From Pelagibacteraceae bacterium (GTDB lineage: Bacteria > Pseudomonadota > Alphaproteobacteria > Pelagibacterales > Pelagibacteraceae): 64,000 nucleotides of DNA. Below, piece by piece: positions 36,058-44,225 of the stretch (position 1 is its first letter; every line of letters begins with the position of its first letter). The notes beneath the pieces were generated by a model, which was given only the letters and a program-made list of their open reading frames with translations, was not told where the DNA came from and made no database searches. Both the position numbers and the translations under genes were made by a program. Where the stretch lies: NCBI GenBank assembly GCA_022763425.1, contig JALEGD010000001.1:434001-498000 (forward strand). The letters are read 5' to 3'.

Positions 36058-36764
36058 TATTTCTTGTCAGTGCTCTCTTTTTTTTCTTCACCAGATTTAT
36101 CAGCATCTCCAGATTTAGCTTCTTCAGTTTTTGCTTCCTCGCCACCCTCAGCTGTAGCTTCAGCTCCTTCCGCTGCAGGCTCTGGTTCTTTGACTACTGT
36201 TGGTGCAGCCACTGTAGCTATAGTAAAGTCTCTATCTTTAATCGTAGGAACAACTCCTTCAGGTAAATTAATTGCTGATATATGAATACTTTCACCAATT
36301 TCTCTTTTTGCTAAATCTACAATTAACTCTGATGGAATTTTATCTGCAGGACAATCTAGTTCTACTTTACGTCTAACTATGTTTAAAACTCCACCCATTT
36401 TTAATCCTGGGCAAGTCTCTTCGTTTAAAAACTTCACTGGAATCCAAACGATAACTTTAGTGTTGGCTGATAGTTTTTGGAAATCAACATGAATTGGTTG
36501 ACTAGAAATATTATCAAATTCTATATCTCTAGGAAGCACTTGGTACTCTTTTCCATCCAAGGTAATTTTTATAACTTTACTCTTAAAATTTGTTGTTTTT
36601 AAAAAATGATCTAAGGTACTTTTTTTAACGCTTAAATTAATATTCTTATCAATATCACCATACAATATTCCTGGTACAAATCCTTCAGATCTAAGTTTGT
36701 TAAGCTCTGATTTAGTTTTTGTGGATCTTACTACAGCTTCTATAGTGTTGTTTTCTGAACTCAT
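36057..36764 (-). CDS. rplY: 50S ribosomal protein L25 (CTC/TL5 form)
   Basis: Binds 5S rRNA. The 235-residue protein has the N-terminal L25 domain (TKSELNKLRSEGFVPGILYG, PRDIEFDNISSQPIHVDF) and the C-terminal beta domain of the long CTC form (VELDCPADKIPSELIVDL). After about residue 190 it ends in a low-complexity tail of alanine, glutamate and lysine, likely disordered. L25/CTC before pth is a standard arrangement. Confidence 0.96.
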   Translation of the reverse strand: MSSENNTIEAVVRSTKTKSELNKLRSEGFVPGILYGDIDKNINLSVKKSTLDHFLKTTNFKSKVIKITLDGKEYQVLPRDIEFDNISSQPIHVDFQKLSANTKVIVWIPVKFLNEETCPGLKMGGVLNIVRRKVELDCPADKIPSELIVDLAKREIGESIHISAINLPEGVVPTIKDRDFTIATVAAPTVVKEPEPAAEGAEATAEGGEEAKTEEAKSGDADKSGEEKKESTDKK

Positions 36765-36826
36765 GATTGGCAGGTTTTTACAATAAAGTATAAAAAAGAC
36801 AAGTGAGATTTATTATAAAAAATGAC

Positions 36827-37759
36827 CTATTTAAACAGTTTTGATACAGATTTTGATATAGAAATTCGTTTAATTGCCTCAGCAAGTAAAGTGCCCACAT
36901 TGATAATTTGAAATTTTGCTGATCGCCCAATTTTTTTATCATTCAAAATTGAATTTGAAATTACAAATTTTTTAATTTTTGATTTATTTATTTTTTTTAC
37001 AGCTTCTCCAGTGAGTACTCCATGCACAACGTATGCATAAACATCTTTTGCACCTTTATTTTTTAAAGCAGTAGCTGCATTTACAATTGTACCACCACTA
37101 TCTACTAAATCGTCAATAATTATGCAGGTTTTATTTTTTACATTTCCAATTACATTCATGACTTCTGATTTTCCGGGGCCTGACCTTCTCTTATCAATTA
37201 TGGCAAGATCTGCAGATAATCTTTTACCTATTGCTCTTGCTCTTTCAACCCCGCCCACATCAGGCGCAACACAAACTATATTTTTTGATTTAATATATTT
37301 TTTTATGTGCCCTACAAATGTTGGAGCAGCAAATAAATTATCAACTGGAATATCAAAAAATCCTTGGATTTGATTAGCGTGCAAGTCCATTGTAAGAATA
37401 CGATTTACACCAGATCCAATTAATAGATTAGCAAATAACTTAGCACTAATTGGCGATCTTGGTGTCACTTTGCGATCTTGTCTCGCATAAGCAAAATAAG
37501 GAAGGACTGCAGTAATACTTTTTGCTGATGCTCTTCTTAAAGCATCAACACAAATTAATAATTCCATGATGCTATCATTGACAGGTGTAGATGTACTCTG
37601 AATGACAAAAACATCCTGACCTCTCATATTTTCATTAATTTCAACATAGACTTCACCATCAGCAAATCTTGTAATTTTTGTATCAACAAGTTTTTTTCCT
37701 AATTTTTTTGCGATATCTTTTGATAGGCTAACGTTATTAGTACAAGATATTATTTTCAT
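36827..37759 (-). CDS. prs: Ribose-phosphate pyrophosphokinase
   Basis: Makes PRPP from ribose 5-phosphate and ATP for nucleotide, histidine and tryptophan synthesis. The 310-residue enzyme shows RFADGEVYVEINENMRGQDVFVIQS, YFAYARQDRKVTPRSPISAK, the Mg-binding MDLHANQIQGFFDIPVDN, and the PRPP loop IIDDLVDSGGTI. It sits three bases after pgeF and 62 bases before rplY, the only noticeable gap in this ten-gene minus-strand string. Confidence 0.97.
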   Translation of the reverse strand: MKIISCTNNVSLSKDIAKKLGKKLVDTKITRFADGEVYVEINENMRGQDVFVIQSTSTPVNDSIMELLICVDALRRASAKSITAVLPYFAYARQDRKVTPRSPISAKLFANLLIGSGVNRILTMDLHANQIQGFFDIPVDNLFAAPTFVGHIKKYIKSKNIVCVAPDVGGVERARAIGKRLSADLAIIDKRRSGPGKSEVMNVIGNVKNKTCIIIDDLVDSGGTIVNAATALKNKGAKDVYAYVVHGVLTGEAVKKINKSKIKKFVISNSILNDKKIGRSAKFQIINVGTLLAEAIKRISISKSVSKLFK

Positions 37760-37762
37760 GAA

Positions 37763-38527
37763 TTACGAATCTTTTACTATGACTGAAATGTTTCTTCCAT
37801 AATCATCTTCTTTTTTATGCACAGATCTCCTAAAACTAAAAAAAAATTTAGGACTTGAGTATGTATCCTTCTCAATAATTTGAATATTTTTTCTACTTAT
37901 CTTTTGCTCAATTAATTTTGTAAATGCGTATTGTTTAATATTAAAGAATATCTTGTCTTTTTTCATTTTAAACAATTTTTGATATTTGCTATTCTGGTTA
38001 ATTATTTTGCTTTTAAAATCTGATCTTACCTCATAGCTTTTAAATCCAATACACGGTCCGATAGCGCAAATGATATCTTTTTTTTTTATTTTATTTTTTA
38101 TAAATAATTTTAAAGCATTTTTTATGATATTTTTATGCAAACCCTTCCAACCTCCATGTACAGCACAAATAAATTTTCCACATCTTGATGAAAAAAGTAT
38201 CGGAACACAGTCTGCAGTTAATACTCCAATAATAATATTATTTAATGAAGTAAAAATACCATCGGCATATCCGAGTTTTATATTTTTATTTTTTCTCTTT
38301 AAATGTATTATTCTGTTACTATGGATTTGATTTAATAAATTTATGTTATTACAGCTAAATTTTTTTTTAATAACTTCAATATTTTTGATGACATTTATTT
38401 TTTTATCTTTTGATCCCAAACCACAGTTCAAAGACTCATAAATACCCTTGGAGCAACCTCCTTTTTTTGAAAAAAAACCATGAGAAATATTTTTAACTTT
38501 AGATAATTTTTGAGACTTAATTTGCAT
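37763..38527 (-). CDS. pgeF: Peptidoglycan editing factor / purine nucleoside phosphorylase-like (YfiH, DUF152)
   Basis: Multicopper-oxidase-fold-related laccase-domain protein, 254 residues. The metal-site residues are visible in NQIHSNRI, LTADCVPILFSS and CAVHGGWKGLHKNI, with the family ending HKKEDDYGRNISVI. Homologues remove misincorporated serine from peptidoglycan precursors or act on purine nucleosides; which applies here is open. I use the ATG at 38527 because the only longer start is TTG at 38536. It overlaps midA by 11 bases. Confidence 0.88.
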   Translation of the reverse strand: MQIKSQKLSKVKNISHGFFSKKGGCSKGIYESLNCGLGSKDKKINVIKNIEVIKKKFSCNNINLLNQIHSNRIIHLKRKNKNIKLGYADGIFTSLNNIIIGVLTADCVPILFSSRCGKFICAVHGGWKGLHKNIIKNALKLFIKNKIKKKDIICAIGPCIGFKSYEVRSDFKSKIINQNSKYQKLFKMKKDKIFFNIKQYAFTKLIEQKISRKNIQIIEKDTYSSPKFFFSFRRSVHKKEDDYGRNISVIVKDS

Positions 38528-39545
38528 TAGTAACAATTAAACATTTAAATAAACTCCCCATTTTCTTAGGATGAATTAGTCTATCTACTGACATCTCTAG
38601 TTTTAATTTATCTTTTTCAGAGGTTAAAATATTAGTTGCTTGCCTCAACCTTTCAATAATCCCAGCTCTAGTTAAAAACTCTGATTGAGACATAATTATG
38701 TTATTAAAGGATTTGTTGTTAAAAATTTTTTTTATTAAATTAAAGTTGATTAGGTAGGTTATATCAACATTTCCAGGATCTTCAAAAATACTTACTTTTT
38801 TATGATCCTTTAGTCCTTGTAGTGTATTTTTAAATTTATTATCTTGGTAACCATAGTCAAAAGTTAAAAAACAATTATTTTTATTTTTTTTTAAGACTTT
38901 TATAATTTGATTTAAAAATTGAATTACTAATGGTGAAAATTCAATAAAATCATTATTTTTACTTACTAGTTTGAAAATTTTTTGATTTTTGTTTTTGATT
39001 TTAGCATATTCTGAAATAATCTTATTTTTTTTATTGTCATAGCATACATATTTTTCATACCAATCATTTTTAATTTTTTTTAAATGCTTGATTGGAAATG
39101 CATCTAAAAGTTCATTTGATACTATAAATAAGTTTTTGCATTTTAAATCATCTAGTGATTTTATCCAATTAACTTTGAGTTTATTTAAATTTTTTTTTTG
39201 TTTCTTTTTTAAATTTTCACTTTTTTCTAATATAAAATATGAGAAGTTATTATTTTTAAATTTATTAATAGTATTAATGATATCTCTTGCCATTACACCT
39301 TCTCCAGCACCAATTTCAAGAATTGAAAAACTATATAATTTTTTTTCTAAAAAATAATTAGTTATATAAATTGCTATAATTTCTCCAAATATACTTGAAA
39401 TATATGGCGATGTAATAAAGTCGCCTCTGGGTCCAAATATTTTTTTCTTTTCGTAATAACTAGATTTATATTTGTATAGACAAGTATTGATGTAATCATC
39501 TAATGGTATTTTTTTTTTCTTTATATTATTTATTATTTTTAACAT
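38517..39545 (-). CDS. MidA/NDUFAF7-family protein arginine methyltransferase-like protein
   Basis: A 342-residue SAM-dependent methyltransferase of the COG1565 family. Evidence: GDFITSPYISSIFGEIIA, the SAM motif ILEIGAGEGVMARDI, SNELLDAFPIKHLKK, LTFDYGYQ and FEDPGNVDITYLINF. The mitochondrial member NDUFAF7 methylates complex I subunit NDUFS2; a parallel role here is inference. It overlaps lgt by 20 bases and pgeF by 11, the normal lgt-midA-pgeF order of Alphaproteobacteria. Confidence 0.9.
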   Translation of the reverse strand: MLKIINNIKKKKIPLDDYINTCLYKYKSSYYEKKKIFGPRGDFITSPYISSIFGEIIAIYITNYFLEKKLYSFSILEIGAGEGVMARDIINTINKFKNNNFSYFILEKSENLKKKQKKNLNKLKVNWIKSLDDLKCKNLFIVSNELLDAFPIKHLKKIKNDWYEKYVCYDNKKNKIISEYAKIKNKNQKIFKLVSKNNDFIEFSPLVIQFLNQIIKVLKKNKNNCFLTFDYGYQDNKFKNTLQGLKDHKKVSIFEDPGNVDITYLINFNLIKKIFNNKSFNNIIMSQSEFLTRAGIIERLRQATNILTSEKDKLKLEMSVDRLIHPKKMGSLFKCLIVTNAN

Positions 39546-40302
39546 TAACTATAAGTATCAATCCTAATGATAACATAAATAAACTTAAAATTGTTCCCAT
39601 GCTAAACAATCCAAATATATAGCCCAGATGTTCATCTGGTAACCTAAATTGCTCGGCAAAAATTCTAAAACAACTGTAAAAAATTAAGAAATAGGCGGAT
39701 ATAAAACCTGTAGTTTTTTTAATTTTATAGATTAGATTTAAAATTAAAAATAATACTAGCCCCTCAAGAATAGCTTCGTAAAGTTGCGATGGGTGTCGTG
39801 GCATTTGATCTATTTTTATAAAAATTACAGACCAAGGCAAATTACTGGGTGAACCGATTAGCTCTGAATTTATAAAATTTGCTATTCTTCCTAAAAAAAG
39901 GCCAATTGGAGTAATGATGGCTAACAAATCCGTAAAAATTAAAAATTTTAAATTTTTAATTTTTGAAAAATAAATTGAAATTAAAATAACTCCAATAAGA
40001 CCTCCATGAAAAGACATGCCACCTCGCCAAACATAGAATATTTCAATTGGATTAGCTAAGTAAAATTGAAAATCATAAAATAATACATAGCCAATCCTTC
40101 CTCCAATAATTATTCCAATAATTGCAAATGGTAGATAGTCGTCAAGTATTTTAGGTTCAAAATTAAAATAATGATTATTTTTAATTAAATATTTTCCATA
40201 TTGAATTGCAAATACTAAACCAAAGATATATGCCAAAGAGTACCATCTAATAGCAAATCCAAAAAATTCAAAAGCAACTGGATCAAAATTATTAATAAAC
40301 AT
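39526..40302 (-). CDS. lgt: Prolipoprotein diacylglyceryl transferase
   Basis: Attaches diacylglycerol to the lipobox cysteine of prolipoproteins in the inner membrane, including MlaA at the end of this window. The 258-residue protein has about seven helices, the MSFHGGLIGVIL and GRIANFINSELIGSP motifs and the PRHPSQLYEA block. It shares one base with the upstream histidine kinase gene (TAATG). Confidence 0.97.
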   Translation of the reverse strand: MFINNFDPVAFEFFGFAIRWYSLAYIFGLVFAIQYGKYLIKNNHYFNFEPKILDDYLPFAIIGIIIGGRIGYVLFYDFQFYLANPIEIFYVWRGGMSFHGGLIGVILISIYFSKIKNLKFLIFTDLLAIITPIGLFLGRIANFINSELIGSPSNLPWSVIFIKIDQMPRHPSQLYEAILEGLVLFLILNLIYKIKKTTGFISAYFLIFYSCFRIFAEQFRLPDEHLGYIFGLFSMGTILSLFMLSLGLILIVNVKNNK

Positions 40303-41603
40303 TATGATGGGAATATTAAATTTACTCTTAAGCCAGAGCCTTTAGGATTGTCCTGAAGCTCTATTTGTCCACCATGAGAATTGACGATATCTTGTACAAT
40401 TGATAATCCAAGTCCGACACTCCCAGAGCTTGAAGTTCTGCTTTTATCTAATCTATAAAATGGTCTTAAAACTCTTTCCTTTTCGCGATCTGGAATTCCT
40501 GGACCGTCATCATCGATTATAATTACTACTTTATCTTTAGTATCCTTAACTTTTATTTCTACTGAATTACCATATTTCAAAGCATTCTCAACAACATTGA
40601 GAATGCATCTTTTAATTAGGTGTTGTCTGCCTGTGAGAAAATAATTTTTATTACAATCAAGTTTTATTTTTGAACCACTAAATTTATGGAAAATTTCATT
40701 TAACATAATTGATAAATTAAATTTATTTGAGGATAATTCAGATTGTGATGTTGAGTAATCTAAATAATCAGTAATCATTTTCTGCATTTCGTTTACGTCT
40801 TCTTTTATTTTATTTAATTTTCCATCTTTATTTAAAATTTCTATTTGTAGTTTTAATCTTGTTAATGGTGTTTTTAAGTCATGACTTATTCCCGAAAGCA
40901 TAGATGTTCTTTGGCTAATATGCCTTAATATTCGTTGTTTCATTTTTTCAAATTCATTTATTGCTTTTCTAATTTCTATTGCTCCAGATGGCTTTGTTTC
41001 GGCAACATATTGACCTTTTCCAAATTTCTCAGCTGCAGAAGCCAAGTTTGTTATTGGTCTAATTTGGTTTCTTAAAAATAATAAGGAAATTATAATGAGT
41101 AAAAAAGCTGGAACCAGTATCCAGAGTAGAAAAATTCTTCCTGAAGTATTTCTTATTCTTGATTTAGGTACAATTAAATCAATTATTTGATTATTAAATT
41201 CTACTAAAATTTTAACATAATCTTTATGTATTTTGGTATTAAACCAAAATTTATAATTTAAATTTTTTTGAAATTCTTCATTTAGCAACCTGTCATAAAA
41301 AGCAAATTTGGAATAATTTGGTTCTTGATATATTTTTCCAACCGATACCTTTATTACATAAGGTTGACTATCTTGAAATGCTTTTAGAATTATTCCTTTT
41401 TTTTCTGTATCTTCTTCATTTTCATATAACTTAATGAAAGTTACAATTTCATCTGATAAAGAATTAACCAAGCCTTTATTTGTTTTCAGCCATAGACTGT
41501 CAAAGAAAACAACAGAAAGCAAAATCTGAAATAAAATTACGGGTGCTATTATGATAAGAAAATATCTAAAAAATAAAGTTTTAGGTAAAAACTTTTTAAT
41601 CAT
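40302..41603 (-). CDS. Sensor histidine kinase (EnvZ-like)
   Basis: A 433-residue membrane kinase. It has a transmembrane helix near 14-35, a periplasmic sensor of about 120 residues, a second helix near 158-177, a HAMP domain to about 230, the phospho-acceptor H241 in SGISHDLKTPLTRLKLQ, the N-box NVVENALKYG, and G-boxes DDDGPGIP and GSVGLGLSIV. It lies directly after its response regulator gene. The overall layout is EnvZ-like; the signal is unknown. It is the only sensor kinase in the window. Confidence 0.93.
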   Translation of the reverse strand: MIKKFLPKTLFFRYFLIIIAPVILFQILLSVVFFDSLWLKTNKGLVNSLSDEIVTFIKLYENEEDTEKKGIILKAFQDSQPYVIKVSVGKIYQEPNYSKFAFYDRLLNEEFQKNLNYKFWFNTKIHKDYVKILVEFNNQIIDLIVPKSRIRNTSGRIFLLWILVPAFLLIIISLLFLRNQIRPITNLASAAEKFGKGQYVAETKPSGAIEIRKAINEFEKMKQRILRHISQRTSMLSGISHDLKTPLTRLKLQIEILNKDGKLNKIKEDVNEMQKMITDYLDYSTSQSELSSNKFNLSIMLNEIFHKFSGSKIKLDCNKNYFLTGRQHLIKRCILNVVENALKYGNSVEIKVKDTKDKVVIIIDDDGPGIPDREKERVLRPFYRLDKSRTSSSGSVGLGLSIVQDIVNSHGGQIELQDNPKGSGLRVNLIFPS

Positions 41604-42284
41604 TTAGTCGGCCCAAAGAACATACCCATTACCCCTAACAGTTTGAAGGTATATTGGATTTTTTGGATCGGGTTCTATTTTTTGTCTTAATCTGGTTATT
41701 ACTACATCAACAGCACGTTCTTTGTTTAAATTAATAATTTTGGATATATCCTCTCTTTGAAATACTTTACCCAAAGACATTATCATCTTTTCAAGTAGCA
41801 GCTTTTCGGATTGATTAATTTTTTCAACATTTTTTTTAAAAGTTATAGTCATTTTTTTTAAGTCAACTTTTCTTTCACCAAATTTTATGAGGTGCATGCC
41901 TTCTCTTAAACTTTTAACTCTTTTTAGAATATTTTTAATTCTCAAGACTAATTCTTTTGGCTCAAAAGGTTTTGGAACATAATCATCTGCTCCAGTTTCT
42001 AGCCCATGAATTCTGCTAGCAGACTCACCCATTGCAGTTAAAAAAATTATAGGTGTGTCTTTATCTTTTCTAATTTCTTTGGTTAACTCTAAACCAGATT
42101 GACCAGGCATCATAATATCTACAATTAATAGATCAAATTCTAAAAGTTGAATTTTATTTTTTGCATCTTCAGCATCTTTTGCAGTAGACACAAAAAAATT
42201 TTCACTTTCTAGATATTCTTTTAATGGTTCACGAATACCTTCTTCATCATCAATTATTAATATATGTTTTTTTTCTTCACTCAT
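41604..42284 (-). CDS. OmpR-family response regulator (PetR-like by context)
   Basis: A 226-residue two-domain regulator. The receiver has the acidic pair in IIDDEEG, phospho-acceptor D56 in LLIVDIMMPG and the lysine in DDYVPKPFEP. The C-terminal winged helix includes REDISKIINLNKERAVDVVITRLRQKIEPD and TVRGNGYVLWAD. Upstream lies a MarR-type gene overlapping by four bases, and downstream the histidine kinase. In Rhodobacter a MarR/OmpR pair named PetP/PetR sits near the bc1 genes; here petABC is about 7 kb away. Confidence 0.93.
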   Translation of the reverse strand: MSEEKKHILIIDDEEGIREPLKEYLESENFFVSTAKDAEDAKNKIQLLEFDLLIVDIMMPGQSGLELTKEIRKDKDTPIIFLTAMGESASRIHGLETGADDYVPKPFEPKELVLRIKNILKRVKSLREGMHLIKFGERKVDLKKMTITFKKNVEKINQSEKLLLEKMIMSLGKVFQREDISKIINLNKERAVDVVITRLRQKIEPDPKNPIYLQTVRGNGYVLWAD

Positions 42285-42718
42285 CCTATGATTCTTTTTA
42301 ACACATTTTTAAAGTAATTAACTTCATCTGGTGACGATTTTTTGAATGCATTTAGTATTCTATTTTTTTGAGAATTAAATAAGCTATTATTAAGTTCTAA
42401 GCCTTTTTCTGATAAATATACTTCTTTTTCTCTTCCATCTTTTTCAGCTTTCTTTTGTAAAATTAAATTTTTTTTGATTAGATCTTGCAATACTCTGTTT
42501 AAACTCTGTTTAGTAACTTTTAAATTATTCAAGATTTCAGTGACCTTGATGCCTGGGTTATTATTAATTAGAATAATTAATCTGTGGTGAGCTTTACCTA
42601 AAGCATTTCTTTTTAATGTTTGTTCGCTGTCAGAAAATGAGGCTGTATAGGCCTTTAATAATAGTTCAACAACATCTTTAAGGTTTTGTTCTTTAAGGTA
42701 GAGAAAATCTTTTAGCAT
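42281..42718 (-). CDS. MarR-family transcriptional regulator (PetP-like by context)
   Basis: A 145-residue winged-helix protein: GKAHHRLIILINNNPGIKVTEILNNLKVTKQSLNRVLQDLIKKNLI is the MarR helix-turn-helix, and KAEKDGREKEVYLSEKG is the wing. Its overlap (four bases) with an OmpR-type regulator matches the petP-petR arrangement. It is divergent from ilvE; a 15-base imperfect palindrome in the 62-base spacer could be its operator. Confidence 0.9.
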   Translation of the reverse strand: MLKDFLYLKEQNLKDVVELLLKAYTASFSDSEQTLKRNALGKAHHRLIILINNNPGIKVTEILNNLKVTKQSLNRVLQDLIKKNLILQKKAEKDGREKEVYLSEKGLELNNSLFNSQKNRILNAFKKSSPDEVNYFKNVLKRIIG

Positions 42719-42727
42719 AAGATATTA

Positions 42728-42742
42728 GTCAGTATTATTGAC
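42728..42742. promoter_or_regulatory. Imperfect palindrome in the marR-ilvE spacer, candidate operator
   Basis: The 15 bases GTCAGTATTATTGAC match their own reverse complement at 12 of 15 positions, with perfect arms GTCA and TGAC. They overlap the candidate -35 region of ilvE and lie ten bases upstream of the MarR-type start. Autoregulation by MarR proteins from such sites is common; binding here is inference. Confidence 0.4.
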
Positions 42743-42764
42743 TTATATTACATTCAAATATAAT
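42737..42764 (+). promoter_or_regulatory. Candidate ilvE promoter
   Basis: A perfect TATAAT at 42759-42764 is preceded by ATTGAC/TTGACT at 42737-42743 with 15-16 bases between. Transcription would start near 42771, giving a leader of about ten bases before the ilvE ATG at 42781. Confidence 0.5.
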
Positions 42765-42780
42765 TTCTATCTACTTCAAT

Positions 42781-43671
42781 ATGGAACCTGTCCCGTACGA
42801 TAAAAGAAATGGAAAAATTTGGTTTAACGGCCAAGTTATAGATTGGAAAGACGCCAAGCTTCATGTCCTTACTCATGGATTGCATTATGGCAGCTGTGTA
42901 TTTGAAGGGGAGAGAGTTTATAATGGAGAAATATTTAAATTAAGAGAACATACTGATCGTTTAATATACTCAGCTAGAAGAATGGGTTTTGAAATACCCT
43001 ACACCGTAGATCAAATTGATGAAGCTTGTAATGAGATTATTAAAATTCAAAATGTTCAAAATGGTTATGTAAGACCTGTTGCCTGGAGAGGTAGTGAAAT
43101 GATGGCAATATCCGCACAAAAAAATAAAATCCATTTTGCAATTGCCACTTGGGAATGGGGATCTTATTTTGATCCAAAAATTAAAGAACATGGAATTAAA
43201 TTAAATGTTTCTAAATGGAGAAGACCAGCTCCAAATACAATACCCTGGGATACAAAAGCCGCAGGATTGTATATGATCTGTACACTTTCAAAACATGAAG
43301 CAGAAAAAGATGGATATAATGACTCACTGATGCTTGATCATGAGGACTTTGTAGCTGAAGCAACTGGAGCAAATATTTTTTTCTTGAATGAAGAAACTAA
43401 AGAAATTCACACTCCAATACCTGACTGTTTTTTAGATGGGATTACGAGAAGAACTATAATTGATATTGCAAAAGAAAAAGGTTTTAAAATTATAGAGAGA
43501 AAAATTAAGCTAGAAGAATTGAAAAATTTTGAAGCATGCTTTTTAACTGGTACAGCAGCTGAAGTGACACCTGTTTCTCAAATTGGGGATTATAGTTTTA
43601 AAGTTACAAACTCTATAGGAAGTTTTTTTGATAAGTACTTAGAAATAGTTAATCGAAAAGTTCTTGCTTAA
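42781..43671 (+). CDS. ilvE: Branched-chain amino acid aminotransferase
   Basis: Class IV PLP aminotransferase of 296 residues catalysing the last step of valine, leucine and isoleucine synthesis. Evidence: VLTHGLHYGSCVFEGERVYNG, RPVAWRGSEMM, the PLP lysine in PWDTKAAGLYMICTLSK, EDFVAEATGANIFFL and ACFLTGTAAEVTPV. It is a single gene between two minus-strand operons; its last four bases overlap pgsA. Confidence 0.96.
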   Translation: MEPVPYDKRNGKIWFNGQVIDWKDAKLHVLTHGLHYGSCVFEGERVYNGEIFKLREHTDRLIYSARRMGFEIPYTVDQIDEACNEIIKIQNVQNGYVRPVAWRGSEMMAISAQKNKIHFAIATWEWGSYFDPKIKEHGIKLNVSKWRRPAPNTIPWDTKAAGLYMICTLSKHEAEKDGYNDSLMLDHEDFVAEATGANIFFLNEETKEIHTPIPDCFLDGITRRTIIDIAKEKGFKIIERKIKLEELKNFEACFLTGTAAEVTPVSQIGDYSFKVTNSIGSFFDKYLEIVNRKVLA

Positions 43672-44225
43672 TCAAGGGCATGATCAATGCCTTTTTTTAT
43701 ATAATCATAACCAGTATAAACAGTAAGAATTGCAGAGAGCCATAACAAAGTAATACCTATTTCCAAACCATAACCCCCTAATAATTTATCTCCAGAATTT
43801 CCCGCCAGCAAAATTGAAATTGAAAACATTTGAAAAAAAGTTTTAACTTTTGCAAGTTGAGAAACTGGCATTTTTAATTTAAATTTAGCAAGATACTCGC
43901 GTAAACCTGATACTAAAATTTCTCTGCATAAAATTATTATTGCTGCGATTATATTAGTATTTGTAATCGTATCATTTTTAACTAATAGAATTAAAGCTGT
44001 AACTACAATAATTTTATCTGCAATTGGATCTAGCATCTCTCCAAGTCTAGATTGTTGTTTGAGAAGTCTTGCAAGAAAACCATCAACAAAATCAGTAAAG
44101 CTTGCCAAAACAAAAATTCCGCATGCAAGCCAGTCACCAAGTGTACCGGGTAAAAAAAATACAAAGACTAATATGGGAACTAAAATTATTCGTCCTATAG
44201 TTAATATATTTGGTATTTTTAACAT
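43668..44225 (-). CDS. pgsA: CDP-diacylglycerol-glycerol-3-phosphate 3-phosphatidyltransferase
   Basis: Makes phosphatidylglycerol phosphate in the inner membrane. The 185-residue protein carries the full CDP-alcohol phosphotransferase motif in DFVDGFLARLLKQQSRLGEMLDPIADK and about four helices. It overlaps uvrC by one base; uvrC-pgsA adjacency is widespread in Proteobacteria. Confidence 0.96.
   Translation of the reverse strand: MLKIPNILTIGRIILVPILVFVFFLPGTLGDWLACGIFVLASFTDFVDGFLARLLKQQSRLGEMLDPIADKIIVVTALILLVKNDTITNTNIIAAIIILCREILVSGLREYLAKFKLKMPVSQLAKVKTFFQMFSISILLAGNSGDKLLGGYGLEIGITLLWLSAILTVYTGYDYIKKGIDHALD

Noticed and set aside
36057-36200. Acidic alanine/glutamate-rich tail of L25 as a separate gene or fusion
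   Set aside because: It is in frame, of low complexity, and similar tails are common on CTC-type L25 proteins.
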